Notes: generated by a model not told the origin, from the sequence alone. DNA of 64,000 bases from Thorsellia kenyensis (GCF_042432445.1 NZ_JBHLXE010000084.1:1-64000), one strand, 5' to 3'. Counted from the stretch's first letter, positions 48,700-59,042 are shown. A program made the numbers and translations.

Positions 48700-49101
48700 A
48701 TGAGTCTATTGTATCACCCAGTGATAGCCGTTTTTATTGGCGGAGGATTAGGCAGTGTATTGAGATACTTTTTGAGTATTAGCCTCCCTACGTATTCAAA
48801 ATGGCCGTTCCCCATTGCAACACTCAGTGCAAATTTGTTAGGTGCATTCATTATAGGCACTGTTTTTGCCTATGTTTCTGCTTCCACACAATTTCCTAGC
48901 CATGTCAAATTATTTTTAATGACGGGTTTATGCGGCGGACTTACAACATTTTCTACTTTCTCTTTAGATTTGTTCCTATTTTTTCAAAAATCTCAATGGA
49001 GTTTATTAATTACCACATTGTTAAGTAATGTCGTTTTAACAGTAATAGTGGTATCATGTAGCTTTTATTTAACAACAAAGCTATTTTTAAATACACAATA
49101 A
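48700..49101 (+). CDS. crcB: Fluoride ion channel FluC/CrcB
   Basis: A 133-residue four-helix membrane protein that exports fluoride as a dual-topology dimer. Typical motifs are GGGLGSVLRYFLS, the ANLLGAFIIG helix and GLCGGLTTFSTFSLD with the pore-lining Phe/Thr/Ser track. A single full-length gene fits the homodimer type. It is tied to lipA by an 8-base gap, and no fluoride riboswitch precedes it. Confidence 0.93.
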   Translation: MSLLYHPVIAVFIGGGLGSVLRYFLSISLPTYSKWPFPIATLSANLLGAFIIGTVFAYVSASTQFPSHVKLFLMTGLCGGLTTFSTFSLDLFLFFQKSQWSLLITTLLSNVVLTVIVVSCSFYLTTKLFLNTQ

Positions 49102-49205
49102 TCTAATCAAACGAGATGTTATACTGCCAATCAGTAAATTAAATTTTGAAGTGTTTGATAAAAATTACCTTTAAGCCAATATATAAGTTATATCGAGAGA
49201 ATCAC

Positions 49206-49727
49206 ATGCAAGGCACAATAACCGCATTTTTTGAAGACAAAGGCTATGGTTTCATCCTTGATGAAAATGAAGAAGTACGCTTTTTCCATCTTAGAAAAGT
49301 CATTAATCCTTCTGCAATTAAAATAGATGCTGAAGTGACATTTAGGCCTATTACTAGAGAGCAGGGTCCTGCTGCAATTGATGTAAGGGTAGAGTTTAAA
49401 GGCGAACATATTTTCATTGCTGATGAAAAAATTAAAATAACCGCTATCAAGCACTATAGTGTTTATACCAAAAAAGTCCCCTTGGCACGTGATATAGAAA
49501 ACAATACTATAGTTTCTATTGGGCTATTGATGAATAGAATTAAACCTCAAACAGCTAAAGCCTCTAAAGATACACTTGAAGAGTTAACCTATCTAGAAAT
49601 CGAGCTTTTTCATGCACCAAGCATTCTATTTACTTCACATGAAATTGATATTGACGAAGCTCTGAGTCACCTCGCATTTTTACCAATTACTTTTACAGAT
49701 AAACGCCAGCATAACCCTGCTGATTAA
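49206..49727 (+). CDS. Cold-shock-domain protein with unknown C-terminal region
   Basis: About 173 residues. The first ~65 form an OB/cold-shock-like domain (MQGTITAFFEDKGYGFILDE, then RFFHLRKV and VTFRPITREQGPAAIDV), in which RNP1-like KGYGFI and RNP2-like FFHL are recognisable. The remaining ~105 residues are not a family I know; unlike many CSD-DUF1294 proteins they have no membrane segments. The start at 49206 has GAGAG upstream; a TTG at 49146 would add 20 unlikely residues. It may bind RNA. A small stem, GCTGAT/ATCAGC (49719-49735), overlaps the stop codon. Confidence 0.7.
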   Translation: MQGTITAFFEDKGYGFILDENEEVRFFHLRKVINPSAIKIDAEVTFRPITREQGPAAIDVRVEFKGEHIFIADEKIKITAIKHYSVYTKKVPLARDIENNTIVSIGLLMNRIKPQTAKASKDTLEELTYLEIELFHAPSILFTSHEIDIDEALSHLAFLPITFTDKRQHNPAD

Positions 49728-49778
49728 AAATCAGCTTCTTAATCGCGAGCCATAGATGCTATATACTGATTATTTACT

Positions 49779-51593
49779 ATGAATTTAAACAAACGCAACA
49801 TTAAAAAAATCACTCTGATCTTATTTTGTCTCTTGATAGTTTTTTCAAGTTTTATTGTATATAGAAGTTTGTCTCAAGGAAAACAATTAAGCGAACGTTT
49901 AATGTCCTATGCTGAACAATTCAATCAGCAACATAAAGTTCAAATCATAAATGTAGAAATAACCCCTCATCTATTTTCAAAAGATATAAAATTTGATTTA
50001 GTTGAAAAAAACACCAATACAAAAAGTGACGTGAAATTACTTTCAGCAAAATATCAGCTTTCCTACAATCCTATCAGTAGATTATTTAATAGATACACTG
50101 CCACTTTATCTGGTGATGCGCATGTATATGGCTTGACGCCGATCCGACAATTGGCATGGAATAATTTTTTTTCTTTTTCTGCGTTAAATACCTATACTAT
50201 TAACTCTTTGATTAGTGAAAATGCAAAAGAAACGCAATTTAAAACTAACATCAATTTTTATTCAGATGATTCTATCGATGCTGAATTTGACTTTGAAAAT
50301 CTTGCTGATGTACTAAATAAAAACAGAATAAAAGCGGATAGAGTGTATGTAAACTATCAAACCGAATCTGAACAAAATAGCTCAAAAATTACTATCACTA
50401 TACCTGAGTTTATCGTTAATCATGGCAATAAGGAGATATCAAATCTTCTAGATAATGAGATTGATAAATCAAAATCAGATTTATCGACTACTTCAGAAAA
50501 TTTTAATACTTCAGTCGCTAAAGTGATTAAGCCAATTACTCCAAAATTGAAGGAAATGTTGAAAATTGAAGAGGGGACTTTTACGCTTAACTTTGACAAT
50601 TCTGTACTGAAAACAATTGCATTTAATGCTAAATCAATAGTTAGTCACAATTTAATGCTTAGCGGCTTTACTTCTAAAATAGAACAAATTGAGTCAATAG
50701 ATGCAAAAAATAAAGTACTGGCTAACCAATCTGCTATTGAGACCCGTGAGAACGTTTCAAGCTTACCTAAAATTGATGCTCCTAAGCATATTGGGGTAAA
50801 AAATAACATCCATACACAAAACAAATTGGCAAATCATCAATATAAAATTCACATGAAGAGTGACACTGTCACTTATATGGAGGGTTTATTAGGTAAATTT
50901 ATTGCTGATTTCGAATTAATCAATATCAATTCAAAAAATTTATTTGAAATGGCGAATAGGGCACATATACGATATCAAGAAGATGAAGTTGCCAATAGAA
51001 ATACATATGGACTGCCGGTCTATTATTTTGCTCAATGGCTAAATTTATCTGAAGCGGTATTAACAACATCCCCCCAGTTAAAAATACATTCTCTTATGCT
51101 TGAGAAAAATGATGATGCATATCTTAAACTGACTAAAAGTTGGCGTTTTAATTCGAAAAAAGTTGATTTTAATAGTATAAACGGTCGTGTTTTCTTATTG
51201 CCTTTTCTATACACTGATGAATTTACACTAAACATTGAAATTACTCAGCCCCAATTAGAAAATTTATTAGAACTCCTTTTAACTTTAGAAGAAGTAGATG
51301 AGAAGATTAATAAAAAAGAACTGTTTTTTGCACTTAACCAGATGAATCAAATTTTTCCTTTTGTGACCCAAAAAAACATTACGGCTGAAAAAAATAAGGT
51401 CAATCAAATCGATAATAGCAATAACCGCAAGCGTAATGATCACATTAGTAAAAGTGATAGAGTAAATTTTATGGACAAAGAGAGTATATTTTCAATAGCC
51501 GTATCTTATGATCATAAGAAAGGTTCCCTAAAATTTAACGGAAAAAGCTATACGCAAGAAGAGTTTAACGCTTTTATCAAAGATATCTTATAA
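49779..51593 (+). CDS. YdgA-like DUF945 protein (604 residues)
   Basis: It has one N-terminal membrane anchor (about residues 11-28), then a long beta-rich periplasmic region. DUF945/YdgA membership rests on this layout and on the C-terminal motif (GSLKFNGKSYTQEEF), which parallels the NGQ-SLEDF ending of E. coli YdgA. The middle is Lys/Asn/Ser-rich and divergent. The role of YdgA proteins is not settled; AsmA-like envelope functions are only an analogy. A larger relative is at 60271. It lies 51 bases after the cold-shock-domain gene. Confidence 0.6.
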   Translation: MNLNKRNIKKITLILFCLLIVFSSFIVYRSLSQGKQLSERLMSYAEQFNQQHKVQIINVEITPHLFSKDIKFDLVEKNTNTKSDVKLLSAKYQLSYNPISRLFNRYTATLSGDAHVYGLTPIRQLAWNNFFSFSALNTYTINSLISENAKETQFKTNINFYSDDSIDAEFDFENLADVLNKNRIKADRVYVNYQTESEQNSSKITITIPEFIVNHGNKEISNLLDNEIDKSKSDLSTTSENFNTSVAKVIKPITPKLKEMLKIEEGTFTLNFDNSVLKTIAFNAKSIVSHNLMLSGFTSKIEQIESIDAKNKVLANQSAIETRENVSSLPKIDAPKHIGVKNNIHTQNKLANHQYKIHMKSDTVTYMEGLLGKFIADFELININSKNLFEMANRAHIRYQEDEVANRNTYGLPVYYFAQWLNLSEAVLTTSPQLKIHSLMLEKNDDAYLKLTKSWRFNSKKVDFNSINGRVFLLPFLYTDEFTLNIEITQPQLENLLELLLTLEEVDEKINKKELFFALNQMNQIFPFVTQKNITAEKNKVNQIDNSNNRKRNDHISKSDRVNFMDKESIFSIAVSYDHKKGSLKFNGKSYTQEEFNAFIKDIL

Positions 51594-51718
51594 ACTGAAA
51601 TTTGAAAAAAGAGTGCAGTTCATTTAAATATCATTAATATATTATGAGTTATTTGAAAAATTAGTTGAATTTTAATTAACAAAAAATGATTGAGTCTTCA
51701 TAAATCCAAAGGAACTAT

Positions 51719-52564
51719 ATGAATAAAACATTAAAAAAACAAGCATTAGATGCATTGAATGAAAAGTGGTCTTTTTTGTTCTTATGTAGTTTACTCGCCA
51801 GAATTATAACCTTTGGATTACCTATCATTATCATTTACCATTTTTTTGACCTTAATTTAGTCAGTATGTTGATTAATTCAGACCTAGAAAATAATGAACA
51901 TTCAATTTCAATAGAAATGAAGTACTCCTTCTATGAATACATTTGGACTATTACAAAATTGATGTTGACTTTTGCTTTTTGTATAGTGCTTCTAAGTCCT
52001 TTTTGGACTTGTTATAAATGGTTATTATTAGACACAGTGAGAAATAATAGGGTCACTTTTGCAGATTTGTTTATTCAAGTAAAAAAGAATTATTTTAGAT
52101 TAGTAAGATTTTATTTTCTTTATTGGTTCTATATCCTTTGTTGGTCTTGCTTATTTATAATACCTGGATATATAAAAATGCATTCATATGCACTTGCACC
52201 ATTTTTGTTACGTGACAATAAGCAAATAAGCGCAAATGAAGCAATCAGCAAATCAAGAGAGTTAATGGACGGAAAAAAAGTTAATTTGTTGAGTTTAGCT
52301 GTTTCTTTTTTTGGATGGTATTTATTGATGAGGATATTAATCAAATTGAACAATATGCACTTGTTCCCTATGCTTATGCCTTCAATATTATTGGCTATTA
52401 TTGTTACTTGTTTTTTAGTTTTCTGCGCAACCTCACTATTTTATCTATATTTTTTCGCTGTTATTGCAAAATATTATGACGAAATAATAAATTCGACAGA
52501 TATCAATAGCAGTCCGTTAAATAAAAATAAATTACCTGATATTCAAAATAATATCATAATTTAA
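51719..52564 (+). CDS. DUF975 membrane protein, copy 1
   Basis: 281 residues with about six hydrophobic segments. The core IIPGYIKMHSYALAPFLLRDN, then ISANEAISKSRELMDGKKVN, is the DUF975 signature, well known in Firmicutes and less usual in gammaproteobacteria. CYKWLLLDTVRNNRVTFADL precedes it. AAGGA lies seven bases upstream of the start. The function is unknown. It is followed by a clear paralogue on the same strand. Confidence 0.75.
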   Translation: MNKTLKKQALDALNEKWSFLFLCSLLARIITFGLPIIIIYHFFDLNLVSMLINSDLENNEHSISIEMKYSFYEYIWTITKLMLTFAFCIVLLSPFWTCYKWLLLDTVRNNRVTFADLFIQVKKNYFRLVRFYFLYWFYILCWSCLFIIPGYIKMHSYALAPFLLRDNKQISANEAISKSRELMDGKKVNLLSLAVSFFGWYLLMRILIKLNNMHLFPMLMPSILLAIIVTCFLVFCATSLFYLYFFAVIAKYYDEIINSTDINSSPLNKNKLPDIQNNIII

Positions 52565-52672
52565 CTTATAAAATACTAAGATAAAGAGAGACTTTAACGT
52601 TATAAAAATATAATAACATATAAATTGTTTGTTTTTTATAATGTGTTTCTCTAAATTCAAATGATAGCTATT

Positions 52673-52696
52673 ATAAACAATCGTTTATGATATAAT
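52673..52696 (+). promoter_or_regulatory. Candidate -10 and inverted repeat before the second DUF975 gene
   Basis: TATAAT at 52691-52696 lies 45 bases before the start at 52741 and is preceded by an inverted repeat ATAAAC-AATC-GTTTAT (52673-52688). The repeat would sit where a -35 is expected, so it could be an operator. No good -35 is seen. Confidence 0.35.
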
Positions 52697-52740
52697 TCGG
52701 AAGGTAAAAATCTAATCATCAGTCATATAAAAGGAAAAAA

Positions 52741-53568
52741 ATGAACGCTGAAATAAGACAACAGGCCAGAATGGCTTTAGCAGGTAGTTGGAAAATTTTG
52801 ATTCTTATTGGGATCTTGTCAGCAATTATTGCTGACGGCATACCACAACTTATCTTCAAATCGATTCTCCCTGAAGCTACAATTAAAATTTTATTAGATT
52901 TAACACTATTGGAATCATTGCCCCATAGTGAAATAGAGATATTATCTAGCAATATTCAAAAGCCAATGTTATTATTTTTTGTGCTATCTTTCCTTTTAAG
53001 CCCGTTTAATACCAGTTTTACATGGATTACTCTCGACAATGTTCGCAAGAAGCCAATAGAACAAAAGCATTTAATTCAAAATATTAAGCCTTACTTTAGT
53101 AAACTTGTTTTTTATAATATTTTATACGTTATATATATCACTCTCTGGTCTTCACTGTTAGTAATACCTGGTATTATTAAACTGCATTCATATGCATTAG
53201 CACCTTTCATTTTAAGAGATAACCCTCAAATTACAGCTAATCAAGCTATCACAGAATCTAGGAGGTTAATGCATGGGCGTAAGCTTAAATTATTTTCTTT
53301 GGTAATTTCTTTTATAGGTTGGTTTATATTAGCTCAAATAATCTTAGCTATGGGAGGGAATATAATCAAACCATTATTATTGCAAAATCTTAATTTATAT
53401 TTGTTCCTTTCAGCTTTGTGGTCAATTTTTGCTTATATTGTATTTTGGGTTTACTTTAAATCAGCTCTCGCAATTTTTTATCAAAACGTGATTAATGAAA
53501 TCAAACCTACTGATGGTTTAGAGCAGGTAAAGGATAATGATAAACAACCAACCAACATAATTATCTAA
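52741..53568 (+). CDS. DUF975 membrane protein, copy 2
   Basis: 275 residues and a paralogue of the preceding gene: it shares IPGIIKLHSYALAPFILRDN, ITANQAITESRRLMHGRKL and LVISFIGWFIL. It has about six membrane helices and a short polar C terminus; both copies end in NIII. An AAGGAAAAAA site lies just before the ATG. The two copies are about as far apart as a long-standing duplication would be, and the 176-base gap has its own promoter-like element, so they may be differently regulated. Confidence 0.75.
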   Translation: MNAEIRQQARMALAGSWKILILIGILSAIIADGIPQLIFKSILPEATIKILLDLTLLESLPHSEIEILSSNIQKPMLLFFVLSFLLSPFNTSFTWITLDNVRKKPIEQKHLIQNIKPYFSKLVFYNILYVIYITLWSSLLVIPGIIKLHSYALAPFILRDNPQITANQAITESRRLMHGRKLKLFSLVISFIGWFILAQIILAMGGNIIKPLLLQNLNLYLFLSALWSIFAYIVFWVYFKSALAIFYQNVINEIKPTDGLEQVKDNDKQPTNIII

Positions 53569-54455
53569 TTGGTTAGATGAAGATTACTTTGAAAAGAAAT
53601 TGTTGATTAATGTTAAGTAATACCATAAAAAAGTAGATACTGATTCATTAGTGGTTAAAGAGTTAGGATTCATAAATATTTTACACATTAATAAAATATT
53701 AACTGTAATTATTCTTCTAATGAATTGGTATGAAATTCCTATCAAATAAGATCTTTAATAATATAAAGTGATCTATATTTCAATCTCGGTCGTGAGTTAT
53801 TCTTTCGACTGAGCAACTCCGAAAATCAATTTATTAATAAAATAGAAATAACTCTTCAATGCAAACATTTTTATAGGAGTATTTTCTAGTATTTACTCAT
53901 AGTAAAATTAATAATATGCTTGAAATGATCTGTTATAATCTTTATCTTTTGAAAAAGCATCCGAGTAACGCATCTATTATAAGCCTATAAATTCACACAA
54001 ATTATAATATTTCAAAAAGTACACTTTACAAATGGAAAGCTAAGCTTAAAGAAAGTTCAAATAATATCCTTATAAATAAAAAAAGCTAATATAAATTAAA
54101 GCTGCACAAAATAAATCAACAATCCTTGTATATATGCTTGCAAAAGCGAAAAAAATACTAAATATCATCATTTCGACATCGGCATTAAATAGAGTAAAAT
54201 CAGAAAGATACAACATAAAAAATGATTATGACATTACTATGGTTAAGCCCTCCTTGAATGAATGTGTAGAAGCATTTGGTATTAAGGAAATTAATGCCAT
54301 AGATATGTGTGCAATACATTAGCTGAAAAAAATTAAAATCAGTCACTTTAAGAAAGAGCTTGACCGCCATCGGATGGACATGGAATGGTAGAATGTCTAT
54401 AGGTTCTTCAGTATATATGGAGTGTATAGATTAATTTAAGTTATAAGGAATAGGG
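53569..54455. other. Decayed stretch, possible transposase traces
   Basis: No intact gene. Around 54010-54060 one frame reads ISKSTLYKWKAKLKESS, like the helix-turn-helix of an IS3 OrfA, but too short to assign. The 62-codon frame at 54134-54322 has no recognisable similarity and no ribosome site. Confidence 0.4.
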
Positions 54456-54905
54456 ATGAAAAAAGTAATTTTAACTATTACATTAATAGGTGGACTTTTT
54501 TTTGTATTTTATGTTTTGTTTTTATTATCTTTTATTTATAAACCATTCAAATATGATGTTAATAAATTGAATGATTTGACCGTTAGTGAAATCTATAAAA
54601 TCCATGGCAATCCAATCCATGATGTTCAAGTAAAGGGATTTCAAACTTGGGAATTTGCAAATAGTAATTTAATACAAACTCTCAGGATTAATACAAATTC
54701 TGAAAATATTAATTATTTACAGCAGAAACCAACAATGATCGTAATTAAGAAATTATATGACTTAAATGGAACGACATATGTGTCATTATCTCAAATATTA
54801 GTTGATCAACAAATTAAATGCACACTGAAAATCTGGCCATTTAAAGAATTAGTCCTATCTAGCAAGGTATTTAACTCAAACGGATCAAATAAATGTAAAT
54901 TTTGA
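54456..54905 (+). CDS. Small membrane-anchored hypothetical protein
   Basis: 149 residues with one N-terminal hydrophobic segment (about 5-30), then a small soluble domain. LTVSEIYKIHGNPIHDVQVK followed by WEF resembles the helix-then-GxP-then-W pattern of BamE/OmlA-like folds, but there is no lipobox and the similarity is only a pattern. An AAGGAATAGGG ribosome site precedes the ATG. The gene stands alone in decayed sequence. Confidence 0.5.
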   Translation: MKKVILTITLIGGLFFVFYVLFLLSFIYKPFKYDVNKLNDLTVSEIYKIHGNPIHDVQVKGFQTWEFANSNLIQTLRINTNSENINYLQQKPTMIVIKKLYDLNGTTYVSLSQILVDQQIKCTLKIWPFKELVLSSKVFNSNGSNKCKF

Positions 54906-55289
54906 CTGAAAAATCATATGTAAGTTGAGTAGACAGAAGAATTGATTAAAATAAGAGTAGATTAAAACCCTAGATTATTAGGGACTATTGACATTCAAAG
55001 AGCGTTTTTAAATAAAAAAACAATTAAAATCGTTCTTCTAAAGCAAATTTTTAATGTAGTGTAGCCTCTTTTAATCGCTCTTTAATGTCCTATCCTAGCA
55101 AAAGCATTTGTACTAAGTGTTATATACGTGTGTTAAAGTATTTTGTATAAGTGTTTATAACTTGATCCTGGATAACAGTTCTTGCGATAACTCCTACACC
55201 AAGATAGGATCTATACTCTAAATCGAAGATGCGATTGGGTAAAAAGATATGGAATAGTCGAAAAAAGTCAGTTAGTGCCTTTTAATGCT
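54906..55289. other. Intergenic stretch without recognised feature
   Basis: AT-rich sequence between the small membrane protein and the IS21 remnant. I see no gene, RNA or repeat in it. Confidence 0.4.
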
Positions 55290-55930
55290 ATTCTAATTGA
55301 TTGCTCTACCAGCCTGTCGAATGTTGGTGTGATGCTGGCTTTACTTTCAAATAAACTGTGCCTGTGGCCTAATAACAGCTTTGTTGTGACGACTGTGCTT
55401 TTAATGTTATGCCTACACTCGATAATTTCATAGAGTAAATCAGCTTGTCTATTTCAGATATTCCTGAGGGATCCGAGACCATCTAAGATGAGAAGATCAT
55501 AACTAGATAATTTATTCAATGCGTTGCGTAATGACTTGATTTGGTCGAGTTGATTCAGCTTTTCTAATCGATGTAAAATAGATGGAAAATAGATGCATAG
55601 TACACAGTTAATCCTTGTGCTAGGACAATTACCCCAAGTCCACTAACAAGCATGGTTTTGCCTAAACCCGGTTCTCCGATTAAGATTGGATTTAGTCTTT
55701 CATCTATAAACTCTATGAGCAGTAATGATTTAAGTGCATCTATATTACCTTTAGGCCAAGCCTAATCAAACTGTGGTACGTGCTTAACGATGTAAAGTTT
55801 AGATTGTGTTAAACGCTTATGTAGACTCGTTTAGTTTTTATGCATTAATTCTAGTTAGCAATACTCAAGCAATCGTTACATTTCATCTGCCGATGTCATT
55901 AATTGCCGACGTTGCCGTAACTTGTCTCTT
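55290..55930 (-). pseudogene. IS21-family istB ATPase remnant
   Basis: Minus-strand frames read SLHKRLTQSKLYIVKHVPQF, NPILIGEPGLGKTML (Walker A), GLTVYYASIFHL, LSSYDLLILDGLG (Walker B), HNIKSTVVTTKLL and FDRLVEQSIRIALKG, in the order of IstB/DnaA-like transposition helpers. Several stops and frameshifts interrupt it. Upstream (55931-56400) one frame holds RGRPHLHG and a Cys/His-rich NCVRSNHLCHPCDQRH stretch that I cannot assign; it may be another part of the element. istA is not recognisable. Nothing else is evident up to fbpC at 56623. Confidence 0.7.
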
Positions 55931-56622
55931 AGCGTATGACTCACGTTTATGTCTTTGATCACAAGGGTGGCAAAGATGATTACTCCTAACGCAGTTTGTG
56001 CAGATTTCAAATGAGGTATTGAAGTCGGTCCATTGAGTATACCGACCTTGTTTAGTAGCACGTACTTGGCAGATAGATTCTATAGAAAGTAGTAGCGAGG
56101 AAAAGTTTTTTTCTGCGGCAAACGCTAAGGTTGACTTGATACTTTTGGCATTGAGCTCAGATAGCGAAGAAAGTACAAATGAATCGGAGTGAGAGGCTTC
56201 TGGGTAGGATATTTGAGCGATGTTCCTCAACTTTATGATAAGGAGCTAGTCAATTAGATAAAGGCATCTCATAATTATCACGGTGCCATGTAAGTGTGGT
56301 CGTCCTCTGAGTACATTAGGCTTGTCGCGTAAAGAAAAGTGATTATTGTACTCGCTCCAAATTGGTTGAGTATTCCCCTACATATTACCATCAGAAACTA
56401 TCGAATCCAAAGCCCCTTATCGAAAGCATAAACTACATCACATTTTTGACTAAACTCTAGGTATAATTATCGTTATTATTAAAATTAGAAAAATGCGGAG
56501 AAAAAAATTTGCGCACTTTTTAACAACCATTGACACTAATGTAAAGGGCCTAAAGCATAAGTAAATTATAACTTATCAAAAAAACAAAGCAACAAATTGC
56601 GCTGCTACTGCAACTACGATTG

Positions 56623-57342
56623 TCAATTTCTTATGAATTTTTTTACCCACTCATCAGCCGGTTTATTTTGTATTTCCTCAACAGAAGACCACTGAAGCAG
56701 TTGCTTGTTACTAATTACTCCAACTAAATCTGCCATTAAAAAAGCTTCCTGTTGATTATGTGTCACAAGAATAGCCGTTTGGTCTCTTTTTTTAAGGATA
56801 TTAACCAGTTCAGGGAGTAGTCGCTCCCTCGTTTCTATGTCTAGATTGGAAAATGGTTCATCTAAAAGCAAAAGTTTAGGCTCTGTCGCAAGGGCTCTAG
56901 CTAAAGCCACTCGTTGCTGTTGACCACCCGAAAGTGCATGGGGATAGCGAAGTGCAAAATCCGATAGTCCTACTAACTCGAGGAGCTCTGACACTTTATC
57001 AAACCTGGCCTTTTTAGATAGTGATTTTAAACCAAATCCGATGTTATCAGAAATATTTAGATGAGGGAAAAGAGCATAATCCTGAAATACCATTCCCACA
57101 TTTCTCTTTTCAGGTAAAGCTAGTGAATTAGGAGTGGAGATGATTTGTGAATCAAGAATAATTCTCCCATCACATAAAGGCTCAAAACCTGCGATAGCTC
57201 TAAGTAAAGTGGTTTTTCCACACCCTGACTCTCCTAAAAAACAACCTATTTGGCCCTTCGGTAGTTGAAGTGAAAGAGATTCAATGATTGAATCTTCTGA
57301 ATAGCACACAGTAATTTGTTCTAATTTTAAAAAATCTTGCAT
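56623..57342 (-). CDS. fbpC: Ferric iron ABC transporter ATP-binding protein (FbpC-like)
   Basis: A 239-residue ATPase. Walker A is GESGCGKTT, the Q-loop is MVFQDYALFPHL, signature LSGGQQQRVALARAL, Walker B LLLLDEPFSNLD and switch VTHNQQEA. It lacks the ~100-residue C-terminal regulatory domain of many FbpC/PotA proteins, so it is a short version. It starts 8 bases after the permease gene. Confidence 0.88.
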   Translation of the reverse strand: MQDFLKLEQITVCYSEDSIIESLSLQLPKGQIGCFLGESGCGKTTLLRAIAGFEPLCDGRIILDSQIISTPNSLALPEKRNVGMVFQDYALFPHLNISDNIGFGLKSLSKKARFDKVSELLELVGLSDFALRYPHALSGGQQQRVALARALATEPKLLLLDEPFSNLDIETRERLLPELVNILKKRDQTAILVTHNQQEAFLMADLVGVISNKQLLQWSSVEEIQNKPADEWVKKFIRN

Positions 57343-57350
57343 ATGTAGCC

Positions 57351-59042
57351 TTACATTTTTCTATAAATATTTTGTGATGCTTTAGCCAAAAAGATAACAG
57401 GAAGTAATCCAACAAGTACAATCAATACAGCCGCAATTGCACCTTCTTCATAACTTCCTCTTGCAGCTTCAGCATAAAGTAATGTAGCTAACGTTTCAAA
57501 ATTCAATGGACGCAGCAAAAGTGTTGCTGGTAATTCTTTCATTGTATCGACAAATATGAGTAAAGCCGCTGTCAGCAATGAAGGTTTAAGCAATGGCAAA
57601 TGTATATGAAAAAGTGTTTGCCAACTGTGTTTACCTAATAAACGAGAAGATTGTTCAAGTGAGGGAGGGATCCTTGATAATCCAGAAGATAAACTACCAA
57701 TTGAAATGGCCAAGAAGCGAATCACGTAAGCTAATAATAAACCTAAAATCGAACCTAGCATAATTTGTTTGCTGAAACCGAATTGTTGAAACAAACCATC
57801 AGTCCAACCAAGAGGCGTTAATAACCCTATAGCTAAAACAGTCCCAGGTATAGCATAACCCAATGAAGTAATTTGTTTCAGTAACGCAGGGATAGGGGCT
57901 TTTTTAGAGTCACTCATTCTTCTCGCCCCCCACGCTATACACAAACCCAAAAAAAGTGTAATTATTACTGCCAAAAAAGCAATGAGATAGGTGTTTACTG
58001 CGCTCTTAATAAGAAGAGGTGATATACCATTACCTCTAATCAGTTGTATTATGCATTGTTTAATAAGGTAACTAGTTGGGATTAAAAATCCTATCAAGAT
58101 AGGAAACCAGCACAAAATTGCAAGAAAAATACCATTAATTCCGTTTATTTTTCTTGGGACAATCAGTTTTGAACGACTACTATTGGTATATTGTGACGCT
58201 TTTCTTGCTTTTTTTTCTAAGTAAAGTATGAAAATAATAATCAAGAGCATCGTTAATGCGATTTGTGCAGCGCCACCAAAATTTGAACGATTTGCCCAAG
58301 TGGAATAAATAGAAGTAGTAAGTGTTTGTACACCTAGAAATTCAGAAGCACCAATATCATTTAATGTTTCTAAAAGTGCTAAGCTAAGCCCGACAATAAT
58401 AGCTGGCCTTGCCAATGGAAGCACTACACGTTTTAAAATATCATAGCGTGATGATCCTAAAGATTTAGAAACCTCAATAAGATTGGCAGATTGTGTCATC
58501 AACATAGCGCGAGTGGATAAATATACATAAGGATACAGAACAAATCCAAGCAATAACACTGCACTGAAGATTGGATAACTTCTTAAATTTGGCAATCTAA
58601 GATCTCTAGGAGAACTGTAGCCTAAGAACTCTCTAATGAGGGATTGTACTGGGCCTAAAGGATGTAGAATATCGATATATGCATAAGCAATAATATATGT
58701 AGGAACTGCAAGAGGGAGAAGAAGCGCCCAATTTAAAATCGATTTGGACGGGAATTGATAAAATGTCATCAAAATAGCTGCCCCTGTGCCTAAAAGCGCT
58801 ACAACAATACCGACCCCAATAAGTAATACTAAGGTAGAAGTCGTGACATTAGGCAGTACATAATCAATTAAATGCTGCCAATGAAATAAATCACTACTCA
58901 AAGCCCAAAATACTAATGATATAACAGGGGAGAGAACAATCAGTGCTAGGAGAAATGAGATGTTCAAACTTAACCAACCACGTTGCTTCTGCAATTGCAA
59001 GGCATGTTTAATAGACAGTTTTAGATTAGATGTATGAGACAA
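57351..59042 (-). CDS. fbpB: Ferric iron ABC transporter permease (FbpB-like, two fused halves)
   Basis: 563 residues with about twelve membrane helices in two homologous halves. Each half carries the EAA loop: EVSKSLGSSRYDILKRVVLPLARP in the first and EQSSRLLGKHSWQTLFHIHLPLLKPS in the second. This matches FbpB/AfuB/SfuB iron permeases. The iron-binding protein gene (fbpA) that normally precedes it is absent from the window. A Fur-like box lies 81 bases upstream, supporting iron control. Confidence 0.87.
   Translation of the reverse strand: MSHTSNLKLSIKHALQLQKQRGWLSLNISFLLALIVLSPVISLVFWALSSDLFHWQHLIDYVLPNVTTSTLVLLIGVGIVVALLGTGAAILMTFYQFPSKSILNWALLLPLAVPTYIIAYAYIDILHPLGPVQSLIREFLGYSSPRDLRLPNLRSYPIFSAVLLLGFVLYPYVYLSTRAMLMTQSANLIEVSKSLGSSRYDILKRVVLPLARPAIIVGLSLALLETLNDIGASEFLGVQTLTTSIYSTWANRSNFGGAAQIALTMLLIIIFILYLEKKARKASQYTNSSRSKLIVPRKINGINGIFLAILCWFPILIGFLIPTSYLIKQCIIQLIRGNGISPLLIKSAVNTYLIAFLAVIITLFLGLCIAWGARRMSDSKKAPIPALLKQITSLGYAIPGTVLAIGLLTPLGWTDGLFQQFGFSKQIMLGSILGLLLAYVIRFLAISIGSLSSGLSRIPPSLEQSSRLLGKHSWQTLFHIHLPLLKPSLLTAALLIFVDTMKELPATLLLRPLNFETLATLLYAEAARGSYEEGAIAAVLIVLVGLLPVIFLAKASQNIYRKM

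Noticed and set aside
54134..54322. 62-residue ORF
   Set aside because: No ribosome site or similarity; it overlaps a stretch that looks like decayed transposase DNA.
55883..56230. 115-residue minus-strand ORF as a real zinc-finger gene
   Set aside because: It lies inside decayed IS21 sequence, has no ribosome site and matches no family I know; kept only as an observation.
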